In this document: positions 7,563 through 16,470 of the stretch, in pieces | Layout: each line of letters begins with the position of its first letter | How positions within the stretch are numbered: position 1 is the first letter of the stretch | Source: Burkholderiales bacterium | GTDB taxonomy: Bacteria > Pseudomonadota > Gammaproteobacteria > Burkholderiales > SG8-39 | Direction of reading: 5' to 3' | Length of the DNA: 64,000 nucleotides | Assembly: GCA_020848075.1 (NCBI GenBank) | Contig: JADLAV010000052.1 | Location: forward strand, 83,611 to 147,610 | Translations under genes and position numbers: made by a program | The notes under the pieces: generated by a model | What the model was told of the DNA's origin: nothing | Database searches by the model: none | Seen by the model: the letters and a program-made list of their open reading frames with translations, nothing else

Positions 7563-8870
7563 TCAGAGGTCCAGAACCTCGCCCACCACCCCGGCGATCC
7601 AATCCATGTCGGCCGGGTCGATCACATAGGGCGGCATGAGATAGACGGTCTCGCCGAGCGGCCGCAGGAGGAGGCCGCGCGCGAGCGCCGCATCGAACAC
7701 GCGGCGCGGGAAATCGGGGGGCGCATCGCGAAAGTCGAACGCCCAGATCATGCCGCGGTGGCGGAAGTGGCGAACGCGCGGATGCGCGGCCACCGGAGCA
7801 AGCGCCGCCGTGAACCGCGCCGCCTTCGTGGCGTTCGACTCGAGCACGCGCTCCTCGGCGAAGAGATCGAGCACAGCCAGCGCCGCGCGGCAGGCAAGCG
7901 GGTTGCCCGTGTAGGAGTGCGAGTGCAGGAAGCCGCGCGTCACCTCTTCGTCGTAGAACGCGCCGAACACGCCGTCGGTCGCGAGCACCGCGGAGAGCGG
8001 CAGGTAGCCGCCGGTGAGGCCCTTGGAGAGGCAGATCAGGTCCGGCGCGACGCCCGCCTGCTCGCAGGCGAAGAGCGTTCCTGTGCGGCCGAAGCCGACC
8101 ATGATCTCGTCGGCGACGAGGAGGACCTCGAAGCGGTCGCAGAGCTCGCGCGCAAGCCGCAGGTACTCGGGGTCGTGCATGACCATGCCCGAGGCCCCCT
8201 GCACGAGTGGCTCCACGATGAGCGCGGCGGTGCGCGCGTGATGCTCGGCGAGATGCTGCTCGAGCGCGTGCGCCGCGCGCCGCGCGACATCGGCGGCAGA
8301 CTCGCCGGGCCCGGCGTTCCGTGTATCGGGCGTGGGCACGGTGCGGCAGCGCGCGAGGAGTGGTGCGTACGTGTCGCGATAGAGCGCGACGTCGGTGACC
8401 GCCAGCGCGCCGAGCGTCTCGCCGTGGTAGCTCCCCGCGAGCGCGACGAACTCGCTCTTCTCCGGCCGGCCGCTGTTGCGCCAGAAGTGAAAGCTCATCT
8501 TGAGGGCGATCTCGACCGCAGACGAGCCGTCGCTCGCGTAGAAGCAGTGACCGAGCCGCCCGGGCACGAGCGCCGCGAGCCGCTCGGCAAGCTCCACCGC
8601 CGGCGCATGCGTGAACCCGGCGAGCATCACGTGCTCGAGCCGGCCGAGCTGGTCGGCGAGCGCCGCATTGATGCGCGGATGGCAGTGGCCGAAGAGGTTC
8701 GTCCACCAGGAGCTGATGGCGTCGAAGATGCGCCGGCCGTCGTGGTCGATCAGCCACGGTCCTTCGCCGCGCGCCACCGGCACGAGCGGCAGGCGCTCCT
8801 GCAGACGCATCTGCGTGCACGGATGCCAGACGGCACGCAGGCTGCGCGAACGCAGTTCGTCGTTGCTCAT
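7563..8870 (-). CDS. bioA: Adenosylmethionine-8-amino-7-oxononanoate aminotransferase
   Basis: The 435-residue class-III PLP aminotransferase converts KAPA to DAPA in biotin synthesis, using S-adenosylmethionine as amino donor. The N-terminal WHPCTQM and ISSWWTNLFGHCHP motifs are specific to BioA. DEIMVGFGRTGTLFACE and the PLP-lysine motif CLSKGLTGGYLPLS follow. The ATG at 8868-8870 overlaps the bioD stop by 4 bp (ATGA), so the two are translationally coupled. It is the last gene of trpE-bioF-bioD-bioA. No bioB or bioC is visible in the window. Confidence 0.97.
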   Translation of the reverse strand: MSNDELRSRSLRAVWHPCTQMRLQERLPLVPVARGEGPWLIDHDGRRIFDAISSWWTNLFGHCHPRINAALADQLGRLEHVMLAGFTHAPAVELAERLAALVPGRLGHCFYASDGSSAVEIALKMSFHFWRNSGRPEKSEFVALAGSYHGETLGALAVTDVALYRDTYAPLLARCRTVPTPDTRNAGPGESAADVARRAAHALEQHLAEHHARTAALIVEPLVQGASGMVMHDPEYLRLARELCDRFEVLLVADEIMVGFGRTGTLFACEQAGVAPDLICLSKGLTGGYLPLSAVLATDGVFGAFYDEEVTRGFLHSHSYTGNPLACRAALAVLDLFAEERVLESNATKAARFTAALAPVAAHPRVRHFRHRGMIWAFDFRDAPPDFPRRVFDAALARGLLLRPLGETVYLMPPYVIDPADMDWIAGVVGEVLDL

Positions 8871-9565
8871 GCGGGTGCGATCGTGTCGAGGAGCGCCCTG
8901 ACGTCGAGCATCGGGGCCATCGTCTCGAACCGCGGCTGGGCGAGATTCGGCACGATCCCGAGGCGTCGCGCGTCGAGCCGCGCCTGCAGCGTCTCGACGT
9001 TCTGCTCGAAGTGCGCCATGGTCGCGTCGATCCGGTTCGCGACCCAGCCGGCGAGCGTGAGCCCGCGCGCAGCGACCGCCTCGGCGGTGAGGAGCGCGTG
9101 GTTGATGCACCCGAGCCGCATGCCGACCACCAGCACCACTGGAACGTTCAGCGCCTGCGCGAGGTCCCCGCCGTCGAGCCCGTCGCCGAGCGGGACGCGG
9201 AAACCGCCGGCGCCTTCCACGACCACCGCGTCGGACATCGCTCGCAGCTCGGCGAATGCCCGCATAATCCGGGCGAGCGCGATGCGGGCACCCTCGCGCC
9301 GCGCGGCGAGGTCGGGCGCGGCCGCCTCGCGCAATGCGTACGGGTTGACGAGCGCGCGGGGCGCTTGCACCGATGCCGCGCGCATCAGCGCCTCCGCGTC
9401 CTCGCTCACCCACGCGTCGCCACGCCGCATCAGTCCCGCAGCGACCGGCTTCATGCCCACGCACCGCAGCCCGGCGGCCGCGAGCCCCGCGAGGAGCGCC
9501 GCCGCGACGAGCGTCTTGCCGACGCCGGTGTCGGTCCCGATGACGAGCAGGTCCGCGCGCCGCAT
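8867..9565 (-). CDS. bioD: ATP-dependent dethiobiotin synthetase
   Basis: The 232-residue P-loop enzyme closes the ureido ring of dethiobiotin from DAPA, CO2 and ATP. It begins MRRADLLVIGTDTGVGKTLV, where the GTDTGVGKT P-loop is diagnostic, followed by GMKPVAAG and VVVEGAGGFRVPL. The ATG at 9563-9565 overlaps the bioF stop by one base (TGATG). It overlaps bioA by 4 bp at the other end, so the three bio genes form a tight unit. Confidence 0.97.
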   Translation of the reverse strand: MRRADLLVIGTDTGVGKTLVAAALLAGLAAAGLRCVGMKPVAAGLMRRGDAWVSEDAEALMRAASVQAPRALVNPYALREAAAPDLAARREGARIALARIMRAFAELRAMSDAVVVEGAGGFRVPLGDGLDGGDLAQALNVPVVLVVGMRLGCINHALLTAEAVAARGLTLAGWVANRIDATMAHFEQNVETLQARLDARRLGIVPNLAQPRFETMAPMLDVRALLDTIAPA

Positions 9566-10737
9566 CACGCTCGCGCCGCCTCCGCCGCGGCCGCCTCGCG
9601 CAGCGCCGCCACGAGGGTGTCGACGTCCTCGAGCGAGTGCGCGGCCGAGAGCGAGATGCGCAGCCGCGCGGTGCCCGGCAGGACCGTCGGCGGCCGGATC
9701 GCCGGCACCAGCACGCCCCGCGCGCGCAGCGCGTCGGAGAGCGCGAGGGCGGCTGCGTTCTCGCCCACGATCAACGGCTGGATGGGTGTCTCCGACGCGG
9801 GCAGGCGCCAAGGCAGGCCCGCGACGCCACTGCGCAGGCGCGCGACCAGTGCGGCGAGGCGGGCTCTGCGCCACTCGTCGCGCGCGATGATCTCGAGGCT
9901 CGCGGCGAGCGCGTGCGCGAGCGCCGGCGGAAAGGCCGTGCTGAAGATGTGCGTGCGCGCGCCTTGCAGGACCACCTCGACCGCGTCCCGCGGCCCCGCC
10001 ACGAACGCGCCCGCGACGCCGGCCGCCTTGCCGAGCGTGCCGACGTAGACGAGCCGCTCCGACGCGATCCCGAAGTGCGCGAGGCTGCCGCGCCCCTCGC
10101 GCCCGAGCACGCCGAAGCCGTGCGCATCGTCGGCGACGAGCCATGCGCCGTAGCGCTCGCAGAGCGACACCAGCGCGGGCAGCGGCGCCAGGTCGCCGTC
10201 CATGCTGAACACGAGGTCGGTGACGACGAAGCGATTGGCGGCCGGCGTCCCGGCGAGCAGTCGCTCGAGCGCGGCCAGGTCGAGGTGCGGGTAGCGATGC
10301 ACGGACGCGCGCGAGAGCCGGCACCCGTCGATCAGCGACGCGTGGTTCAGCGCGTCGGAGAAGATCGCGTCGCCGGGCGCCGCGAGCGCGGTGATCGCGC
10401 CCACGTTCGCGAGATAGCCCGAGGAGAAGAGGAGCGCGCGCGGGAGGCCGACGAAGCGCGCGAGCGCCTCGGTGAGCGCCTCGTGGACCTCCATGTGCCC
10501 GGTGACGAGCGCCGAGGAGCCGGCGCCGACGCCGTAGCGCGCAAGGCCCGCGGTCGCAGCCGCGACGAGGTCGGGATGGTTGGCGAGGCCGAGATAGTCG
10601 TTGCTGCAGAAGGCGAGGAGGTCCGCGCCGTTCATGCGCACGCGCGTCCCGGTCGGCCCGGCGACGATCCGGTGCCGGCGCAGGAGCGACTCGCGCTCGA
10701 GCGCCTGTAAGCGCGCGGCGAACGGGCTCTCGCTCAT
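9565..10737 (-). CDS. bioF: 8-amino-7-oxononanoate synthase
   Basis: The 390-residue alpha-oxoamine synthase condenses pimeloyl-ACP (or -CoA) with alanine to give KAPA. It shows CSNDYLGLANHP, GAGSSALVTGH, DDAHGFGVLG and the PLP lysine in YVGTLGKAAGVAGAF. Its length and N-terminus match the family. It begins only 13 bp after the trpE stop with no promoter or terminator in between, so it is probably read from the trpE transcript. This unusual link would place biotin synthesis under tryptophan-leader control. Confidence 0.97.
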   Translation of the reverse strand: MSESPFAARLQALERESLLRRHRIVAGPTGTRVRMNGADLLAFCSNDYLGLANHPDLVAAATAGLARYGVGAGSSALVTGHMEVHEALTEALARFVGLPRALLFSSGYLANVGAITALAAPGDAIFSDALNHASLIDGCRLSRASVHRYPHLDLAALERLLAGTPAANRFVVTDLVFSMDGDLAPLPALVSLCERYGAWLVADDAHGFGVLGREGRGSLAHFGIASERLVYVGTLGKAAGVAGAFVAGPRDAVEVVLQGARTHIFSTAFPPALAHALAASLEIIARDEWRRARLAALVARLRSGVAGLPWRLPASETPIQPLIVGENAAALALSDALRARGVLVPAIRPPTVLPGTARLRISLSAAHSLEDVDTLVAALREAAAAEAARA

Positions 10738-10750
10738 CGCGGCGAAGCCC

Positions 10751-12232
10751 TCATGCCTCCAGTCGCGTGTCGAGGCCCGCCGCGGCGATCTCCGCCGCCC
10801 GCTGCAGCGCGCGCGCCTTGTTGCACGTCTCCTGCCACTCCGCCTCGGGCACGGAGTCGGCCACGATGCCCGCGCCGGCCTGGACGTGGAGCAGCCTGTC
10901 CTTCAGCACCGCGGTGCGGATGGCGATCGCGAGATCCATGTCGCCGTTGAAGCCGAGGTAGCCGACCGCGCCGGCGTAGATGCCGCGCGCCTCGGGCTCG
11001 AGCTCGTCGATGATCTCCATCGCGCGGAGCTTCGGCGCGCCGCTCACGGTGCCGGCGGGGAACGTCGCCGCGAGCACGTCGAGCGCGTCGAGCCCCGGCT
11101 TCAGCCGCCCCTCGACGTTGGAGACGATGTGCATCACGTGCGAGTAGCGCTCGATGGTCATCGTCTCGGTGACCTTGACCGAGCCGATCGCCGCCACGCG
11201 CCCGACGTCGTTGCGGCCGAGGTCCACCAGCATCACGTGCTCGGCGCGCTCCTTGGGATCGGCCAGGAGCTCGGCGGCAAGGCGCGCATCCTCGTCGGCT
11301 TCGGCGCCGCGCCGCCGCGTTCCCGCGATGGGGCGCACGGTCACGGCATCGCCCTCGAGCCGCACCAGGATCTCGGGCGAGGCGCCGACCACGTGGAACT
11401 CGCCGAAGTCGAAGTAGAACATGTACGGCGAAGGATTGAGGGCGCGCAGCGCGCGGTAGAGCGCGAGCGGCGGCGCATCGAAGCGCTGCGTCATGCGCTG
11501 CGAGAGCACCACCTGCATGATGTCGCCGTCGTAGATGTAGCGCTTGGCGCGCTCGACCGCGCCCTGGAACGCCTGGGCGCCGACGTTGGATTCGGGGGCG
11601 CTCGGCGCCGCCGGTTCCTGGGCATTCAGCGGCAGCGGCAGTCGCAACGCGCCGAGCAGCTCGCGCAGCCGCGCCTGCGCATCCTGGTAGGCGCCGGCCT
11701 TCGCCGGGTCGGCGAACACGACGAGATAGAGCTTGCCGGACAGGTTGTCGACGACCGCGATCTCCTCGGAGAGACAGAAGAGCGCGTCCGGGCAGCCGAT
11801 CGCGTCCGGCTTGCGCGCGCGCGCGCCGAGCCGCGGCTCGAGCCAGCGCGCGGTCTCGTACCCGAAGTAGCCGACGAGGCCACCGCAGAATCGCGGCAGC
11901 CCCGGACGCGAATACGCCCGGAAACGCTGCAGGTAGGCACGCACGAACGCCAGCGGATCGTCCGTCTCGACGCGCTCGGTCTCGGCGCCGCCGTGGAGCA
12001 CGCTCACGGCATGGCCGAGCACGCGCAGCCGCACCGGCGCGGCGAGCCCGATGAAGGAGTAGCGCCCGAACCGCTCGCCGCCGACCACCGACTCGAGGAG
12101 GAACGTGTTGGTCCGGTTCGCGAGCTTGAGGTAGATGGAGAGCGGCGTGTCGAGGTCGGCGAAGGTCTCGAGCACGAGCGGGACCCGGTTGTATCCCTGC
12201 TCGGCGAGCCGCTTGAATTCGGCTTCGGTCAT
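10751..12232 (-). CDS. trpE: Anthranilate synthase component I
   Basis: The 493-residue chorismate-using enzyme makes anthranilate with ammonia delivered by TrpG. The N-terminal domain has [20 protein letters not shown] (Ser about 48), the site of tryptophan feedback inhibition. The C-terminal chorismate-binding domain has [38 protein letters not shown] and YAGAVGYLG. It is not fused to TrpG. The ATG at 12230-12232 follows an AGGAG site (12239-12243). Upstream lies a 22-codon Trp-rich leader peptide and hairpins that suggest attenuation; downstream are bioF, bioD and bioA. Confidence 0.97.
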   Translation of the reverse strand: MTEAEFKRLAEQGYNRVPLVLETFADLDTPLSIYLKLANRTNTFLLESVVGGERFGRYSFIGLAAPVRLRVLGHAVSVLHGGAETERVETDDPLAFVRAYLQRFRAYSRPGLPRFCGGLVGYFGYETARWLEPRLGARARKPDAIGCPDALFCLSEEIAVVDNLSGKLYLVVFADPAKAGAYQDAQARLRELLGALRLPLPLNAQEPAAPSAPESNVGAQAFQGAVERAKRYIYDGDIMQVVLSQRMTQRFDAPPLALYRALRALNPSPYMFYFDFGEFHVVGASPEILVRLEGDAVTVRPIAGTRRRGAEADEDARLAAELLADPKERAEHVMLVDLGRNDVGRVAAIGSVKVTETMTIERYSHVMHIVSNVEGRLKPGLDALDVLAATFPAGTVSGAPKLRAMEIIDELEPEARGIYAGAVGYLGFNGDMDLAIAIRTAVLKDRLLHVQAGAGIVADSVPEAEWQETCNKARALQRAAEIAAAGLDTRLEA

Positions 12233-12238
12233 GGACTG

Positions 12239-12360
12239 CTCCTGGGATGACGCACTTCGGGGGACTGCGGGTGCGCGCCGGCGGGGCGCGCGGCGGCCGG
12301 GCCTACGGGCGCCAGCGGCGCCAGTCCCACCGGGGGGCGAGGGCTTCGATCCCGAAGTGC
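12239..12360 (-). promoter_or_regulatory. Probable trp attenuator / leader RNA structure upstream of trpE
   Basis: A perfect 10-bp inverted repeat links CCCGAAGTGC (12351-12360, inside leader codons 4-7 on the minus strand) with GCACTTCGGG (12252-12261), only 8 bp from the trpE ribosome site. A second hairpin, GCGCGCC-loop-GGCGCGC (12273-12291), lies between the leader stop and trpE. Neither is followed by a T run, so control could be by transcriptional attenuation of a non-classical kind or by masking the trpE ribosome site. Confidence 0.6.
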
Positions 12361-12371
12361 TTGGAGCGCAT
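12303..12371 (-). CDS. trpL: Trp operon leader peptide
   Basis: This 22-codon frame begins ATGCGCTCCAAGCAC and ends [13 protein letters not shown], so three of its last eight residues are tryptophan. It lies 70 bp upstream of trpE, inside a region of mutually exclusive hairpins. Tryptophan is a rare residue, so three in eight codons directly before trpE is strong evidence for a ribosome-mediated attenuator peptide. No clear Shine-Dalgarno precedes the ATG, the weak point of the call. A stalled ribosome at the Trp codons would cover the leader and change which hairpins form. Confidence 0.75.
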   Translation of the reverse strand: MRSKHFGIEALAPRWDWRRWRP

Positions 12372-12415
12372 GCGAAGGTGGCTTCGGATGGGAGCGGACG
12401 GATGCGACGGAAGGG

Positions 12416-12421
12416 ACTATA
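12416..12421 (-). promoter_or_regulatory. Candidate -10 element of the trpE promoter
   Basis: The minus strand reads GGTGCTATAGTCCC; TATAGT (5 of 6 to consensus) would start the transcript near 12409, about 38 bp before trpL. The -35 at the expected spacing (about TGTCCC) is poor, which would suit activator-dependent or weak promotion. Confidence 0.4.
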
Positions 12422-12481
12422 GCACCCGCCCGCGCGACGGGACAGCGGCGCCCGGGCGGGCGCACACGCGGCGCCGCGCCG

Positions 12482-13180
12482 TCAGGCGTGCTCGAGCAGT
12501 CGGGCGGCCTCGGCGAGCGACGCGACCACGTGGTCGCAGTCGAGCGTGTCGATCGGGCGACCCTCGTTGTAGCCGTACGGCACGCACCACACCTCGCACC
12601 CGGCCGCGCGCGCGGCCTGGACGTCGTTCGACGAATCGCCGATCACCAGCGCCGCGCCGGGCGGCGTGCCGAGGCGCTCGCACGCGAAGAGGAGCGGCAG
12701 CGGATCGGGCTTCTTCGCCGCCAGCGTGTCGCCGCACACGGCGAGATCGAACGCGTCGCCGAACCCGGTGGCGCGCAGCAGATCGAACGTGAAGCGCTCG
12801 CGCTTGTTCGTCACGCACGCGAGCAGGAGCCCGAGCGCCCGCATGCGCGCAAGCCCTTCCGCCGCGCCGGGATAGGGGCGCGACCGGCGGCCTGACTCCT
12901 CCGCGTAATGGCGCTCGAAGATGGGCAGCGCACGTGCGTGGAGCGCATCGTCGACCGCACCCTCGAGCGAGCCGGCGAGCGCGCGGCGCACCAGCGTCGG
13001 AATGCCCTTGCCGACGAAGTTCGCGAGGAGCGCGGGATCGCGCTCGGGCAGCCCGACGTCGGCGAGCATGCGGTTCGCCGCCGCGGCGAGGTCCGCGGCC
13101 GTGTCGAGAACTGTCCCGTCGAGGTCGAGCAGCACCGCGCGGACGGCGCGCGCCGGTCCACGCGCCGCCTCGGGCGTCAC
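12482..13180 (-). CDS. gph: Phosphoglycolate phosphatase
   Basis: The 232-residue HAD-superfamily hydrolase dephosphorylates 2-phosphoglycolate. The nucleophile motif [17 protein letters not shown] lies near residue 20. Motif [15 protein letters not shown], and motifs [21 protein letters not shown] and [17 protein letters not shown], follow, with a helical cap after motif I. The start is GTG at 13178-13180, overlapping the rpe stop as GTGA, which indicates coupled translation. rpe-gph-trpE is a conserved order in proteobacteria; here a 250-bp leader region separates gph from trpE. Confidence 0.95.
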   Translation of the reverse strand: MTPEAARGPARAVRAVLLDLDGTVLDTAADLAAAANRMLADVGLPERDPALLANFVGKGIPTLVRRALAGSLEGAVDDALHARALPIFERHYAEESGRRSRPYPGAAEGLARMRALGLLLACVTNKRERFTFDLLRATGFGDAFDLAVCGDTLAAKKPDPLPLLFACERLGTPPGAALVIGDSSNDVQAARAAGCEVWCVPYGYNEGRPIDTLDCDHVVASLAEAARLLEHA

Positions 13181-13863
13181 TTCACCTTCCCGAGCTCGGC
13201 GCGCATGGCGGCGATGGTGGCCTTGTAGTCCCGCGAGCCGAAGATCGCGGATCCGGCGACGAAGGTGTCGGCGCCCGCGCGCCCGATCTCGGCGATGTTG
13301 TCCACCTTCACGCCGCCGTCGATCTCGAGCATGACCTCGCGGCCCGTCTGCGCGCGGTGCGCATCGATCGCCTTGCGCGCGGCGCGCAGCTTCTCGAGGG
13401 AATGCGGGATGAACTTCTGCCCGCCGAATCCCGGGTTCACCGACATGATGAGGACGAGGTCGATCGCGTGCAGCGTGTCGTCGAGCCAGGAGAGCGGCGT
13501 CGCCGGATTGAACACCAGGCCGGGCCGGCAGCCGCTCTCGCGGATCAGCCCGATCGTGCGGTCGACGTGCTCGCTCGCCTCGGGATGGAAGCTGATGATG
13601 TTCGCCCCGGCCTTCGCGAAGTCCGGCACGATGCGGTCGGCCGGCTTCACCATGAGGTGGACGTCGATCGTCGCTCCGGTGAGCGGCCGGATCGCCTCGC
13701 ACACCAGCGGGCCCACCGTCAGGTTCGGAACGTAATGGTTGTCCATCACGTCGAAGTGGATGAAGTCGGCGCCGGCCGCGACGACCGCGCGGATCTCCTC
13801 GCCGAGCCGCGCGAAGTCGGCCGAGAGGATGCTCGGGGCGATGCGGTAGGTTCGATCCGTCAT
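13177..13863 (-). CDS. rpe: Ribulose-phosphate 3-epimerase
   Basis: The 228-residue TIM-barrel enzyme interconverts ribulose 5-phosphate and xylulose 5-phosphate in the pentose phosphate pathway. It shows [31 protein letters not shown] (metal and catalytic Asp), [25 protein letters not shown] and [11 protein letters not shown], all expected metal-binding and phosphate-binding segments. The ATG at 13861-13863 starts directly before [13 protein letters not shown]. It is the first gene of rpe-gph and is divergent from apaG (113-bp gap). Its stop overlaps the GTG of gph. Confidence 0.97.
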   Translation of the reverse strand: MTDRTYRIAPSILSADFARLGEEIRAVVAAGADFIHFDVMDNHYVPNLTVGPLVCEAIRPLTGATIDVHLMVKPADRIVPDFAKAGANIISFHPEASEHVDRTIGLIRESGCRPGLVFNPATPLSWLDDTLHAIDLVLIMSVNPGFGGQKFIPHSLEKLRAARKAIDAHRAQTGREVMLEIDGGVKVDNIAEIGRAGADTFVAGSAIFGSRDYKATIAAMRAELGKVK

Positions 13864-13976
13864 GGGAACCGTCGGATGCGGGGCGATTCTAATCGCAAAC
13901 CGCGCCGGGCGGCCGCGCTTGTGCGATCGGAAGATTTGCTGTGGAATGAACGGAATCTGATGCCCGGTGGCAACCC

Positions 13977-14360
13977 ATGTCCCCAACCAGCAAGTACGAC
14001 ATTAGCGTCTCCGCCCAGACCCGGTACCTCGCCGACCAGTCCGACGAGGAGGCCGGGCGCTACGTCTTCGCCTACACGATCACGATCCGCAATTCCGGCG
14101 ATGTCGCGGCGCAGCTCGTCAGCCGGCACTGGATCATCACCGACGGGCAGAACCAGGTGCAGGAGGTGCGCGGGCTCGGGGTCGTCGGCGAGCAGCCGCG
14201 GATCAAGCCGGGCGAGGCATTCGAGTACACGAGCGGCGCGGCCATCGCGACGCCGGTCGGCACCATGCGTGGCGCCTACCAGATGGTTGCCGAGGACGGC
14301 ACCCAGTTCGACGCGCCGATCCCGGAATTCACGCTCTCCATCCCGCGCGTGCTGCATTGA
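13977..14360 (+). CDS. apaG: ApaG (DUF525) protein
   Basis: The 127-residue protein is one fibronectin-III-like beta-sandwich domain, recognised by [38 protein letters not shown], the GEAFEYTSG loop and [10 protein letters not shown]. The molecular role of ApaG is not settled; family members bind small phosphates and are tied to resistance phenotypes in some species. In enterobacteria apaG follows rsmA; here it lies opposite rpe instead. The ATG at 13977 is the only reasonable start. Confidence 0.96.
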   Translation: MSPTSKYDISVSAQTRYLADQSDEEAGRYVFAYTITIRNSGDVAAQLVSRHWIITDGQNQVQEVRGLGVVGEQPRIKPGEAFEYTSGAAIATPVGTMRGAYQMVAEDGTQFDAPIPEFTLSIPRVLH

Positions 14361-14406
14361 GCCGGCGGGCGGCCGCTGCGGACGGCGCCTCCGGCAGCGG
14401 CGTCGC

Positions 14407-15000
14407 ATGAGCCTGCGCGCGAGCTACACGCTGTTCGCGCCGCTCTACGACGCCGCGGTGCGGCGCGCCTCGCGCAAGCTGCGTGCGGACAGCTTGGCAA
14501 CGCTCAGCGTGCCGCGCGGCGCGCCGGTGCTCATTCCCGGCATCGGAACCGGCCTCGACGTTCCGCTCCTGCCGCGCGGCCCCCGGTATGTCGGTCTGGA
14601 CCTCACGCGCGCGATGCTCGCCCGCGTGCCGCGCGCCGGCGCGGGCCTCACGCTCGTGCAGGGCGATGCCATGCGCCTCCCGTTCCGCGATGCGAGCTTC
14701 GACGCGGTTGTGTTGCACCTCATCGTCGCGGTGGTGCCCGATCCGCGACGCTGCCTCGCCGAGGCGGCGCGCGTCACCCGGCCGGGCGGGCAGCTCCTGG
14801 TGCTCGACAAGTTCCTGCGCCCGGGCGAGCGCGCTCCGGTGCGGCGCACGCTGAATGCGCTCACGCGCCGGCTCGCGACGCGGCTCGACGTGGTGTTCGA
14901 ATCGCTGCTCGCCGAGGTCGGCGGGCTCGAGATCGAGCGCGACACACCGGCGCTCGCCGGCGGCTGGATCCGCTCGCTGGTGCTGCGAAAGCTCGGATGA
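14407..15000 (+). CDS. SAM-dependent class I methyltransferase
   Basis: The 197-residue Rossmann methyltransferase resembles the UbiE/PmtA group. It starts SLRASYTLFAPLYDAAV, has a motif I variant VLIPGIGTGLDVPLL (about residue 42), then YVGLDLTRAML, LVQGDAMRLPFRDASFDAVV and AARVTRPGGQLLVLDKFL. The PLYD start and RPGG motif match phosphatidylethanolamine N-methyltransferase-like proteins, but the substrate cannot be assigned. It starts 46 bp after apaG on the same strand and may be co-transcribed. Confidence 0.85.
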   Translation: MSLRASYTLFAPLYDAAVRRASRKLRADSLATLSVPRGAPVLIPGIGTGLDVPLLPRGPRYVGLDLTRAMLARVPRAGAGLTLVQGDAMRLPFRDASFDAVVLHLIVAVVPDPRRCLAEAARVTRPGGQLLVLDKFLRPGERAPVRRTLNALTRRLATRLDVVFESLLAEVGGLEIERDTPALAGGWIRSLVLRKLG

Positions 15001-15027
15001 CCGCGCACGCGCCAGGCGCGGCGTGCG

Positions 15028-15129
15028 CTAACGCCGTTCGTCGTCGCGCTCGCTCTTCGGCCACACCCACCAGACGATCAGGATGCCGATGAGGAGCGCG
15101 ACCGCGGCTTCGAGGAGAAGGATCCACAT
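15028..15129 (-). CDS. Small single-pass membrane protein, hypothetical
   Basis: This 33-codon frame starts MWILLLEAAVALLIGILIV, continues WWVWPKSERDD and ends in arginines: one membrane helix with a charged tail. It lies between the converging methyltransferase gene and the divergent mltA (24 bp between starts). No clear Shine-Dalgarno is visible. The hydrophobic core and charged end look like a genuine small membrane protein, but nothing shows its function. Confidence 0.45.
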   Translation of the reverse strand: MWILLLEAAVALLIGILIVWWVWPKSERDDERR

Positions 15130-15153
15130 TGCGTCGCTTATACTGCCTGGTCC

Positions 15154-16437
15154 ATGCGAGACCGAGCGAAGACGATGATACGCGATGCGCGCGCGGCGGC
15201 AGCGGCGCTCGCTCTGCTCGCCGCGCTTCTGCTCGGCGCCTGTGCGAGCCCGCCGAAGGAGACGCAGCCGCGGCTCGCATGCCCGGCGGCAACGTGCCCG
15301 GCGTGCCCCTTCTGTCCCGCGGCGAAGCCGGAAGTGCCGCCCGCGCCGCCGCTCGCGCCCGCGTCCTACCAGGACCTGCCCGGATGGGCGCAAGACGACC
15401 TCACCCAGGTGTGGGAAGCGTTCCTGCGCAGCTGCCGCGCGCTGCGCATGCGCGATTCGTGGGTGGCCGCGTGCGGCAAGGCGGCGGAGATCGGGACGCC
15501 GACGAGCGCGTCGATCCGCGCGTACCTCGAGGCGAACTTCACGCCCTACCGGGTCACGAATCCCGACGGCACCACGGAGGGGCGCATCACCGGCTACTAC
15601 GAGCCGCTCCTGAACGGCAGCCGCGAGCGCCGCCCGCCGTTCATCTACCCGCTCTACGCGCCACCCGATGATCTCCTCGTCATCGATCTCGCCAGCGTCG
15701 CGCCCGACACGCGCGGCATGCGGTTGCGCGGCCGGCTGGAAGGCCGGCGCGTCGTCCCGTATTACTCGCGCGCCGAGATCGAGCGCGGCCTCGCGCCGGT
15801 GACCGGCAAGGAGATCGTCTTCGTCGACGATCCGATCGAGGCGTTCTTCCTGCAGATCCAGGGCTCCGGGCGCGTGCGCCTGCCGACGGGCGAGATGCTG
15901 CGCATCGGATACGCGGACCAGAACGGCCACCCGTACGCCTCGATCGGACGCTATCTCGTCGACGAGGGCGAGCTGCCGCTCGCGCAGGCGTCGATGCAGG
16001 GCATTCAAGCCTGGGCGCGCGCGAACCCCGGCCGCGTGGCGGAGCTGCTGGCCCAGAATCCGAGCTACGTCTTCTTCCGCGAGCTGCCGCCCGGCAGCGC
16101 GGACGAAGGCGTGAACGGCCTCACCGCGGAGCGCGGCCCGCCGGGCGCGCTTGGCGTGCCGCTCACCGCGGAGCGCTCGATCGCGGTGGACCGGCGGTTC
16201 GTTCCGCTCGGCGCACCGGTGTACCTCGCGACGACGCGACCGAGCTCGGAGGAGCCGCTCGAGCGGCTCGTGATGGCGCAGGACACGGGCGGCGCCATCC
16301 GCGGCGCGGTGCGTGCGGACTTCTTCTGGGGCACCGGTCCCGACGCCGGAAGGCTCGCCGGCCGCATGCGCCAGACAGGCAGGATGTGGGTGCTGCTGCC
16401 GAACGGCTATCCCCTGCCGGCGAACGGCGGGCGGTAG
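15154..16437 (+). CDS. mltA: Membrane-bound lytic murein transglycosylase A
   Basis: The 427-residue lipoprotein cleaves peptidoglycan glycan strands and forms 1,6-anhydro ends. The N-terminal helix ends in a lipobox, LLLGAC (Cys about 30), and a cysteine- and proline-rich linker follows. The MltA domain reads YLEANFTPYRV, GRITGYYEPLL, FFLQIQGSGRVRL, IGYADQNGHPYASIGRYL and the C-terminal 3D part VMAQDTGGAIRGAVRADFFWG, which holds the catalytic aspartate. It ends 33 bp from the convergent dsbC. Its products feed the same recycling route as amgK-murU at 36-38 kb. Confidence 0.95.
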   Translation: MRDRAKTMIRDARAAAAALALLAALLLGACASPPKETQPRLACPAATCPACPFCPAAKPEVPPAPPLAPASYQDLPGWAQDDLTQVWEAFLRSCRALRMRDSWVAACGKAAEIGTPTSASIRAYLEANFTPYRVTNPDGTTEGRITGYYEPLLNGSRERRPPFIYPLYAPPDDLLVIDLASVAPDTRGMRLRGRLEGRRVVPYYSRAEIERGLAPVTGKEIVFVDDPIEAFFLQIQGSGRVRLPTGEMLRIGYADQNGHPYASIGRYLVDEGELPLAQASMQGIQAWARANPGRVAELLAQNPSYVFFRELPPGSADEGVNGLTAERGPPGALGVPLTAERSIAVDRRFVPLGAPVYLATTRPSSEEPLERLVMAQDTGGAIRGAVRADFFWGTGPDAGRLAGRMRQTGRMWVLLPNGYPLPANGGR

Positions 16438-16470
16438 AGCACCGCGGAAGAATCCTTCAGTCCCGCGGCG

